From Bactrocera neohumeralis (taxonomy: Eukaryota > Arthropoda > Insecta > Diptera > Tephritidae): 64,000 bases of DNA. Location of the stretch: contig NC_065922.1 of assembly GCF_024586455.1 (NCBI RefSeq), forward strand, positions 1,984,001-2,048,000, given 5' to 3'. Below the pieces are notes generated by a model. It did not search any database. It saw only the letters and a list, made by a program, of their open reading frames with translations, and was not told the DNA's origin. Made by a program: the position numbers and the translations under genes. Shown one piece after another: positions 40,282-50,422 of the stretch (positions are counted from its first letter, which is position 1; every line of letters begins with the position of its first letter).

Positions 40282-41407
40282 GTGAGCTCCCCTTAACCTT
40301 TACAAAAAGAGAAAAAAAAAACAAAATTGTATCAAAAAATATAAAGGAAAAAGAAGCTTCAAAAGAGACACTAGTGACAAATAACAATAAAGCTTAAAAA
40401 AGAGAGAAGTATTATGAGAAAAAATAAAAACAAATATCGCAGAAAACAAAAACTACAAATCAATCAGGCCAAAAATGTTTCAAAATTTCAAAAATTATTA
40501 ACTCTTTGCTGAAAGGTATCGAGTAAAAAAAAACAATGCAAAATTCATACGCTATCAGCGTTTTCGATGATTTCCAACGCCGACTCAAACACCTTTTGTT
40601 TGACTTACGTTTTTTATTTCGAAATTCCAACACGCGCTGCATTGCAACGAAATCAAAGAAAGAACGAAAAACTGATCAACACAATTATAGCAATTGGTTC
40701 CAATGGCATTAGGACTCGGCAGTCCACCTCCAGATAGCGACCAACCCGCAATCAATGCATGAGGACCAAGCGCAGTTAGCGGCTGTGGAGTGGTCTTCTC
40801 AAAGCTCGCTCCACGGTTGATGCTGCGCTTCGTTTGCATGCGTAGTGCGCCGAGTCCTGTTTACGATATATTCACCTGAGCGAGCGAATGCTGAAAAACC
40901 AATCAACGATTTAGTCTTACATCGGTTTGTTTTGTTTGTCGTCGTCAAAGAAAACACGAACTGCATCTCCGAAAATGGTAAATTTCCTTGCAACAAGAAC
41001 AGCAACAAGCATAGAAATCATGCGACCGAAGTTTTCATTAAAATTTTACGAAGATTGATTTGCCAAGAAAAAATTATGATACATTTTTGAGCCTGGATTT
41101 GTTAGTGTACCAAGACATTCACAGAAAGTAGACACTAATCACTCACGCGAAAAACTCGTAAATTACACAACACCGAAACCAAAAAACGAACACGAGACAC
41201 TACAGACTGACAGAACGGTTCTCCACCGCGAACAACAACCTGAAAAACAAACTAAACATTAAAGCAGAACAATCGAACAGAACAGAATACTAAAAGCAAA
41301 CCAAAACAAACATACAAGAAAATAACTAAAAACAAAATCGAAAACTGATAGCAAGCAAACAAAGTCACTATTGTCTCTTTTTTCTTCTCTTCCTATATGT
41401 CATATAG
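40282..41407 (+). other. br: Intron DNA before the Z4-type exon
   Basis: A-rich sequence with many AAAAC-type runs and no supported exon. The last 50 bases are pyrimidine-rich (TTTTTTCTTCTCTTCC) and end TCATATAG, forming the acceptor of the next terminal exon. Confidence 0.75.
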
Positions 41408-42669
41408 GTGGAAGCACCAACCTGCTTGGCGGCGTTATAATACCCGGTGGCAGTCCCAATACAAGTAGTAGTAGCAACCAAAAACTGCAACATGAACATC
41501 TCCACCATTCCACCACTACCACCACTACCACAACCACAGCCACCACAAGCTCCGCTCATCAGTTCCACCACCACCATCATCAGCAGCAACAACATCACCA
41601 ACACCTTCATCATCACCACCAACAACCGGAAGCATCATCTCCGCACCACCAACAGCAATTGCTTCCCCAGCATTTGCGCGGTGACCGAGACTCAGACCGT
41701 TCGAACACCGACTGCAGCCCGCACTCGCCAATCCACCGAATGCCGAAGCGACCAGCCAGTGAGCAGCCACATCACACACAATCCCACCTCTCGACGGCAT
41801 CCTCCCCGTCAGATGTGATTGCGTCCACACCACCGCCATTGCCAGCACCACAGCACATGAAACCACCTTCACCGCATCACTCCCACCAGCATCCGCATTT
41901 TGGCCATCAACAGCTGCCACTAGGCATGTTGCCATCGCACCATCTACACGCACATCACGAACTAAGCGCGTCCTCGCACCACCACCATCACTTGTCGCGC
42001 ACCGGTTCACCTCTGGACCATCACCATCTACTACACCACCGCCGCTCCTCGCTCTCACCCTCGCCCACCGGTCGCGGTTCAGGCGGATCCGCAGCAGGCA
42101 TACTCTCGTCGACGCGTGGAGGTGATATGGTGGGCGGAAGCAGTCGGCTGCTACTACCGCTGCCACTAAACGCCTGCCACCGCTGCGACGTATGCGGCAA
42201 ATTGCTCAGCACAAAGTTGACGCTGAAGCGGCACAAGGAACAACAACATTTGCAGCCGCTCAACAATGCCGTTTGCAATTTATGCCACAAAGTCTTTCGC
42301 ACGTTGAATAGCCTCAACAACCACAAGAGCATCTATCATCGCCGTCAGAAGAACCACCACTCCTACTTTCATCACAGCGCGGTGGGCGGCGGTGTGAGCG
42401 GCAGTCCTAGTAGCCGACTGCATCAGTCGCTCAGCTCGCTGAGTGCCGCAGCAGTTGCCAATAATAGCGTCGGAGCGGGTGGCAACGGCAACGCAGTGGC
42501 AGCAGCAGCAGCGGCCGCTGCCGCAGCAGCCGAGTTATTACTCTCGCCAATAGTAGGCGCAGCAGCGGTGGCAGGTGGGGGCAGCGCCGGACCCGGAGTG
42601 CAGCTCTCACATGGTGGCCAGCAACAGTCCTCACCCAATATGGTGAAGCCCTGCATGGACTTCTTATAA
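41408..42669 (+). CDS. br: broad terminal exon, probably Z4-type zinc fingers
   Basis: It joins the core in phase 1 (G|GT) and encodes 420 codons to TAA at 42667-42669. The product opens GGSTNLLGGVIIPGGSPN and is then dominated by His, Gln, Ser, Thr and Pro tracts. Two C2H2 fingers follow at 42184-42339, both with the X12 and X4 spacing. The first contains CDVCGKLLSTKLTLKRH and the second CNLCHKVFRTLNSLNNH. After the fingers come Ala and Gly runs and the end MVKPCMDFL. The second finger is strongly similar to that of the preceding Z1-type exon. I name it Z4 from finger sequence, protein length (836 residues with the core; the Drosophila form as I recall is about 880) and neighbourhood. The finger family is certain, the number less so. 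The reading frame continues after the stop. Confidence 0.88.
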
Positions 42670-42954
42670 GATCAACATCATCTGCTGCAGCAGCTCTTCC
42701 ATGTTGCTCTGAACGCTCCACAGCCGCCACCACCACCTTCGCTGTCTGCAAGCATGAGTCCCTTGTCCGCCATGGGGCAAGGTCCAATGCCAGTTACATC
42801 AATGGTTGATTTACAGTATGGCCATCAACTGCCGCCAACCGTAGACCTAACACAGATGGATCATTACGGCGGAGCTGGCAGGAACAGCGACGGCAGTGGT
42901 GGTGTAGACCGAGGAGGGGACCATTATGAGCGCATTAATCTATTAGAGCACTAA
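42670..42954 (+). CDS. br: In-frame extension after the Z4-type stop codon (94 codons)
   Basis: Directly after TAA the same frame is open for 94 codons, to TAA at 42952-42954. It begins DQHHLLQQLFHVALNAPQ and continues with a proline run, several Met-containing segments and a Gly/Asp/Arg-rich end, finishing YERINLLEH. Composition and complexity resemble the Broad tails rather than UTR, and base composition turns AT-rich only after the second stop. Possible routes are readthrough of TAA (followed by G), or use of the AG at 42669-42670 as an acceptor. The latter would join the core donor in the correct phase without fingers. A sequence error or recent nonsense change in a longer Z4 tail is also possible. 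Confidence 0.5.
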   Translation, partial: DQHHLLQQLFHVALNAPQPPPPPSLSASMSPLSAMGQGPMPVTSMVDLQYGHQLPPTVDLTQMDHYGGAGRNSDGSGGVDRGGDHYERINLLEH

Positions 42955-45900
42955 GTAGCGCCCCAAAGCAGTAGATCAAATTGTTCTACGGAAACTAAAC
43001 CTATTACCGACAACCAACTAAACCGACCGTACCGATCACGTGATCGGAAAAAAATGAGCAATAAAAACAAAACTCGAAACAAAATGTTACCAAAAAAGTG
43101 AAAATAGAGCTGAGGCTCCCACTAAAAAGTTCTAAGCGCAGTGAGAGACCGACCGACCCTCCCACAGTGAAACGAGCTAAAGATTTTAGTATGAAAAAAA
43201 TAACGGAACACAAAAAAAACTCAGAAATATGCAAAAAAAAAAACATTGATAAAGGAATTAACTAAAACAACTGAATTGAAAAAAGCAAGAATGCAAAACT
43301 GTGATTTTTTACATCTCTTTTTTGAGTTTATGAACAAAATATTAAGATATAATTTTTCGATGTACAACATCAAGGACTCTTATATGTAAGCGAATGCACT
43401 GTGGACATATACATATTAATTTAATTTAAGCTAGAGATAACGGTTTGGTCCAGATCCCTAAGGCACGGAGTACTGCACACACGCACTCTGATAAGGACTA
43501 AGCGGACATTAGGTATTGATAATGGTGGGACGTGACTTTTAGAAGTCCCTCTCTGCTCTTTCATACCGAAACTTCATAAAACAAACAAATACAAAACTGT
43601 GTGAATATCAGGGGTTGGGCGAAGATTGAAGCCTGTTAGAGCAATTTTATTTTGTTTTCGAATTCTGATTTTGATTATTGAACATATTGTTGGCGCACAG
43701 TTTTTGGGATTTCAACTTGGCGCGCTCAGAGCAGTTGGACACACACACACAAAGGCATGTGTTTCGAATTCGAACCCAAAGCAAACTACTTTAATACAAT
43801 GACATAAACAGCAACAACTAGCAACATACACACACACACAGAAACACTAAAACATACACACATACATACATATGTAGGTAGAATGATAATATTGAGATGT
43901 GCAATTTTTATTTGTTGACAATACAAATTTATTTAGTGTTAGTACTATGTTTTCTCGTTATATACACATACATACATACATATATAACTTTATGTGTATA
44001 TATATTGATGTACTAATTAATGTGTGTGAAGGGGGAAAAAGGAATTAATGCAAGCAAATAGTGATTAAATACGGCCGTTACCAGTTAACCAACATGACCC
44101 ACGAGCTGCACAAAGCACCACCCACACACATATATACAAACATACATACATACGCATTTCGAATGCGAACTTTTCAATGGACTCATTTCGGTATAGATAA
44201 ATGTACATATGTAAAGCTCTTGCAACAACAACAATTGTTACTGCAAATGTATAGGAATATGACTTGTAATAGTTTCGCATCTCCTTAATGTTACAAATAC
44301 ATACGTACATGCCTGCGCATATATGTGACGGCCACTGTAAAAACTATATGTATACAAACATACATTTATAAAATTCTTCATATAGCCAATAACATTTAAG
44401 CGTTTACCTACTCACACATACAACTGTATATATACACATGCAACGACGCATATGTGTGTGGCTATGCGGAATATTCAAGATTCGCATGCAGAGCATAGGA
44501 TTTTCGAAGTTTTAAACTAATTAGGCTAAGGATAGGTAGGGAGGGCATCTGCTGTTCGGTAAGCACTCATACATATTTACACACACACACACACACGTAG
44601 TTATATAAAGAACTAAAGGAGTAGAACTACTCCTTTGTACATAGGCGATAATTAGATGGTATGTACACGCATACATATGTACATAACTGTGTATAAATAT
44701 TAGCAACTTTATTTGTTTTATGTTCTTGAAGACGTTTTCGAAAATTGGAGTATTAAAACAAATATTTTTTTAACAATTTTACAATTCATGGAGAAATCAT
44801 TATATCACAAGGGCCTTTTTCGTCACTTTTTTCGTGCTTTTTTGACGGAACTCAAAAGTTTTGAATTGACTCAGAAATTTTAATTTTATAAGATCCGATG
44901 GCAGAGTAGTTATTGTCGATAAAAAATTTTTACTATTTGGGATAAGGCAGTTTCATGTCAGCGGAAGCAAGAACTGATAGATTTAGGCAAATTATAAAAA
45001 CAGATTTAAATCTCGAGCAAAAATTATTATTTTTTAGTTCTGCTCTTGGGCAAATTGGTATACTTGTACATACACTTTTTTGGTATATGTATGTATAGAA
45101 CTCTATCGGTATTGTGAAATTTATGACTAAAAATTGTGATTCGTGATTGATTGGCATGAAGGGCATGTGGAGTGTGTTTGACACACAAACACATGCTTAT
45201 ATTGAATCAAAATTTTTGCGCTTAGCTATAGAAATTCGAGAAAATGAAGAAAGTAATCTAACAATTTTCATTTCATTTAAAGAAGACTGAGAATTGGCAT
45301 TTCGAAAGAAGTAAAATTTAAAAACCAAAAATTATTTCACAAAATTTTTTTTATTTTGTTTATGAAATTGTATAATTTGAGCGAAATAATAAAAAGAAAT
45401 CGCTCGTAAATAATATTTGATACTTATGTTATATTTTGAAGGCACATTTTAGAAGCAAAACAAAATGTGCAAAATTGACAATTTTATGAAAATTTACTTG
45501 AAATTTTAGTCGAACTCGAAATTGGGTAAATATCCATGTATTAAGTAAGCAAATGAAATTGCAGAAAAAATTGGGGTTTTATATTTAATTTTCGAACTAA
45601 ATTTTAGGAAAAAAATACTAGGCATATTCTTGGAGGTGAAAGTCTGTTTTATTGTAACACTTTGATACCAAATTTTATTATTTACACAAAATCAAATATA
45701 TGTATGTTTTTATTTTTACTAAATTTAGTTTTTTTATTATTACCTTTGATTTACCACCTTTATCATGGCACTGGCCTGAACGGCAGCGCTGTGAGGAGTT
45801 CAAAACTTTTTTATGCTTTATGTACGGTATTTCTCGTTTATATTTACACACGCACACACATTAGATTTTATATAGTTGACAACTGAAAAGTCCACATACG

Positions 45901-48900
45901 ATATGCGAGTAAGTGTTTCGATCCGCACGCATACCTATTTATGGGGTACCGTTAACATTATTTCAGCATTTCTCATTAGATATGCGTATATACTTAGTTT
46001 GAACTAAAGTGCTTTACTAACACACTTACGAATTAAATTCACTAATAAATATAGTTTAGAAAATTAATGTTTTATATAATATACTTTACATACATACATA
46101 AATACATACATACGAGTATAATCATTATGCGTTTGTGCATATGAAGGAGTAGGAAAGGCAAGAAACTGATTTTGTAAATGAGAAAAGTGTATGAGAACGA
46201 TATATAATATCCATTAAATAGCAAATAGAATTTTATAAAACTTGTAAAAAAGTGTATGTAATGAAACGAATACATAAATATATGTATATACATACATATA
46301 TATATGTATATATGATGAATATGTATATGATAAAAATGTAAACCTAAAACTTGTACACAAAAGTCTCCAGAGCGTGACAAAAGCAAAATAAAGTTTATAG
46401 TTCATTACACATGTAAGTAACGTATGTAAGAGTAATTTTATTGTAAATACTTTAAATGCTTATTGTAATTAAAAGCAGAGAAATAATGTTCGTTTGTTAA
46501 TATGATTTTTTTATTATTAAATGTCGTTTATAAACAAATTTATATACAAACCAATACCAACATACATAGATACATAATTACATACATACATATACTATAC
46601 ACTTGTACGTTCAACGTTTCTCAACTTGTGTCCTTTAACGTTAATTTTACACATAATACAACGCAAACGTGAGCCACTGTAGGAGATTGAAACAAATAAT
46701 ATATGAACGAAACATAAAGTACCACACCACCACACGGTGGTACCCAAACAAAAACCAAATAGCTATAAGACAAATCCATCAGAAGCATCAGCCAACCGCC
46801 ATACAAACATGCAAATATTCATACATATATACAAACACATACCCACAAAGATCCTGTCTGCGTCCTTCAGATCCCAAATCACCCAAACCCAATTCCTTTC
46901 AGACTCACACCCGCACAAACACTTTCATACTACAAGGTCTCCATACACTCTCACAGCACCCCAAGTCCACCTGTCCATCTCCAATAAACTACTCACACAA
47001 ACATCAAGCTACTACTACTACTACAATTACTACTGCATACTATATAGCATTATGGAAATATTGAATTCTTACAATAAAAACATAACAACTGTAATCGAAA
47101 CAAAAAAATAGAATGTCGTGTCTCTTATTGTTTTCCTAAGTGAATTATGTGTGTACAACTCCGAGCTACATGTTCTTAGAATACAAACATAACCATAGAC
47201 ATAAGCCATAGTCCATAGACCATAGAAAGGAAGAGCCAATAAGCCGATAAAATATGAAAAGAGCAAAGTGGGCAGTGTACTGGTTTTTAATATAATTGCC
47301 GCAAGACTCTCCTAAGTCATAACAATAACTAAGAATCTATAATAACCATAGCTCCAATAAAATAAACTAAATGAAGATTACCGCAATAGAAATATAGTAC
47401 TCTTAGCCATAAACAGTGACAGCCCGAAGTTAGTGCTTATTATAAAAAGCATGGCTTCTTATTTAAACAGAATCATTTTTTCCGTGAGGACCGATGAGCG
47501 CATTGCTGCTTTTATTTTCGAAATTGTGAATTGGTATGTCTCAAATTGCAATGTGTTTTCATTGTGATCCCGAAGTGTTATTTAAAGAGTGAGGATGAGA
47601 AATTCCTCAAAGCAGCAAAGTAGGGAGGAGGGAGCGTTTAAGATGAAAACAAGTCAAAATATAAAGATTAAGAGAGCTTAAAATAAAACTTGGAAATTTG
47701 CTTAAGCACACATCATTGCTTATTGATCAGCTGCACAAAGCATTGAACGGCCTCAGATATAGACTCACTCTCTTCTGTGCGCTTTTACTCTCCCATTTTG
47801 GCATTGCCACAAGCAATCGAATCTCCCTCTCTCTCCTCCCCCGACGCCATTCGGTTGAACAACGAGTTAGAAGATCTTCTTCCTGAGTTATATTAGACCA
47901 AGGTCACATCACGAAAACACTGACTACATACATACATACATATTTACGTTATCACTTGTGCTAAAAAATATATACACGCACACAGGAACACATACTACAC
48001 ACGATAAAGTTGAATGGCACTACAAAGTGCAAAGAAAACAAAGTATTTATAGCAAAACTGAGAAGAACATTGACTTAACAACAAAGCGACAAAGTATTTT
48101 CGTAAAAAGTTGCAATATAGAGAAGAAGGAAGAGCAGTAGAGAACGGAAATTTATCGAATTATTATTTTGAATAAAAATCCAACTGTGAAAAAACGTATA
48201 AAATGGAGCGTTTGTTTTGAGCTTTCTTTCGGCTAGACTGTGTATGACATGAGTCTCATCTTTTGGAGCGATGAGAGGTGGTATTGCTAAGCTTCCAGTA
48301 TTCTTATCTTACATCCCTTTCGGTTACGCTAACAGCGCTATACTACCGCTCACAAAATCTCAACTATTCATATCATACATACATATGTATATACATACAA
48401 ATATTTAAGTAAACATACACATACATATGTATATAATAATTACTGTTAAAACAAGGTAAGACTTCGCTGTGAGCGCCTGACCCCGCCTCTGGCTGCCGCG
48501 CTCTCTTTGCACCTCGATCTCTCCGTTCTAAGCACGCAATGTATCGTTGCGGTGCATCGCCTTCAGCAATCATATCTGTATTCATACCACAGGCCACGTA
48601 TCAGAGGGTTAGTGCGGTCTTGCCAACTATGAATGCTGACTAATGTGTTAATGTAGATCAATATTTAATTAATATGAATTTTGCACTAATCACTTGGTAC
48701 TGGTACTACGAATAAGGATCAAAGAGTTATTATCTTAACTACTAACTGCAGCCTACCTTGAAATAAAATCACTAATACCAAGGAAACCGCAGTCGCAACA
48801 CCGGGTTCGACAAGTTGGCTTGGTGTGTGGTATCATATTTTATAAGTAAACATATACATATCATCGTAGCTAGTTAACATAAATGTCGCTCTGTATCGTG

Positions 48901-49625
48901 TACCCACATGTGACCCAATCTGTTCCGTTTGGGCTACGATCGTTTCACCAGCGGTGCTTATGCGCAAATTTCTGCTCACAGATATATGTATGTTCGTTGT
49001 TTTTGTAATAACTGCATCCCAAAAAAGTGTACGTAAGCCATTCATGCAATTTTTCCTTATTCTTTGGTTTGTTTGTGGAACAATTTTTATTTTTCAGTTC
49101 AATTTTGAAAGGGTACACGTCACCATAGCGTGTGCATTATGCACACACACACATTTACATATAAGCATATATGGATACATGTTATACTCGATTATTAATT
49201 GTAGCTGTAAGTGTTTAGGTACAGTTACGCAATAAGCGCATAACCGAAATCATCCGCCAACTTGCCATCGTTTTCTCGTTTCACGTTTTCCGTTTTGGTC
49301 AATTTTTGCTATACATTTACCGTTGTTCAATCATTTAAGTATATACATAAGTATCTGGATTATATGGTACCACTCTACACACACACCCACACATACTTAT
49401 CTACTATGAGTACGCTCACCTACTTTAATGTCTATTATCGCATATACTACTATATACTACATACATACACATACATATACACGTCTACTATGAGTATATG
49501 AGTACCATATACCAAATATCTGAATAAGAATTGTTATTTAAGTTCATTTGCGTGATTTGAATGATTATTTGCATTTATATGTTAATCGGTACAAACCAAA
49601 AATCCTTAACTTACAAAAATTCCAG
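42955..49625 (+). other. br: 3' UTR of the Z4-type isoform and intron before the Z2-type exon
   Basis: AT-rich DNA with poly-A tracts, CA repeats (43740-43755, 44580-44596), and CATACATATATGTA microsatellites (about 43855-43875, 43965-44005, 46262-46320, 48370-48433). Possible poly(A) signals include AATAAA at 46387-46392. A short perfect inverted repeat lies at 44615-44636 and a GC-richer patch with a minus-strand open frame at about 48460-48600. No exon that fits the broad splice phase is visible before 49626. Confidence 0.7.
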
Positions 49626-49876
49626 GACATTCGCCTAAGAAACTCTTCTCATGTCATCTGTGTGGTAAGCTTCTATGTTCGAAAGCCTCGCTCAAGCGTC
49701 ACATCGCCGACAAGCACGCCGTGCGCCAAGAGGAGTACCGCTGCATCATCTGCGAGCGCGTGTATTGCTCGCGCAACTCCCTGATGACACACATTTACAC
49801 ATACCACAAATCGCGCCCCGGCGAAATGGAGATGAAGGACATCAAGCTCTATCACCCCTTCAACTCGTCGATCTGA
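49626..49876 (+). CDS. br: broad terminal exon, probably Z2-type zinc fingers
   Basis: The acceptor AAATTCCAG completes a glycine codon (G|GA) and 83 codons follow to TGA at 49874-49876. Fingers begin almost at once: CHLCGKLLCSKASLKRH, then CIICERVYCSRNSLMTH, both C2H2 with X12 and X4 spacing, at 49652-49807. The tail is short and conserved in style (KSRPGEMEMKDIKLYHPF). With the core this gives about 499 residues, close to the roughly 514 I recall for Drosophila Z2, the br genetic function. The exon has no low-complexity part before its fingers, unlike the other three. The TGA is followed by a long in-frame ORF. Confidence 0.9.
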
Positions 49877-50422
49877 AACGCGATGCGCAATTTGTATAAT
49901 TGCAATTTGCCATCCGTAACAATCGCCGCAATGCCAATAGCGTTCAAACCAAAACCAAAACCAACACAAACACCAACAACAACCACACTAGCAAAGCCAA
50001 TGGATGAAAGCACAAAAAGCTCGCATGCTCAAGCCGCACGGGAGACTAGCCCGATTGCCAGCAAACAGATGAACACATTGGCTCAGCTGCCCAAATGTGA
50101 TGAGAAGCAGCAGCAACAACAACAATACCAATATCACTTACAACAACAACAACAGCAGCAGCACCATCAACAACAACACTACCTCTATACTGAGTACCAG
50201 CAATGGCGGCATGGTGACTCAGTACAACAAATGCAACAACCACACTCTCGCCAAGACGACGCATTCCACTTGCAGAATCTCATCAAACAACGACAAATAA
50301 TGACCTTGTACGACTACTACATGTACCAACGCCACCCGTCGCCACCGATGCCGACGCAGGCCAAAGCTTTAGGTTCGGGTCTCGACTTGCGTGCCGAGTA
50401 CGGACGAGTGGCTCGACTATAG
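49877..50422 (+). CDS. br: In-frame extension after the Z2-type stop codon (181 codons)
   Basis: After the TGA (followed by A) the same frame runs 181 codons to TAG at 50420-50422, with an ATG as the third codon (49883). The product has an alternating Lys-Pro segment (KPKPKPTQTPTTTT), Ser/Ala-rich sequence, and a Gln-rich centre with His around 50105-50190. A less repetitive C-terminal part follows, with DDAFHLQNLIKQRQIMTLYD, YYMYQRHPSP and LRAEYGRVARL. Absence of stops over 543 bases and codon-like composition argue against UTR. It could be reached by readthrough of the TGA, by splicing past it, or by re-initiation at 49883. With readthrough the isoform would be about 681 residues. Confidence 0.6.
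   Translation, partial: NAMRNLYNCNLPSVTIAAMPIAFKPKPKPTQTPTTTTLAKPMDESTKSSHAQAARETSPIASKQMNTLAQLPKCDEKQQQQQQYQYHLQQQQQQQHHQQQHYLYTEYQQWRHGDSVQQMQQPHSRQDDAFHLQNLIKQRQIMTLYDYYMYQRHPSPPMPTQAKALGSGLDLRAEYGRVARL

Noticed and set aside
40846..41090. 81-codon + strand frame upstream of the Z4-type exon
   Set aside because: No domain, no matching splice phase with the core, and AT-rich codons.
41525..42166. Minus-strand frame of 213 codons opposite the Z4-type exon
   Set aside because: It arises from the low-complexity His/Gln/Ser/Pro coding on the + strand; no start context, domain or splice support.
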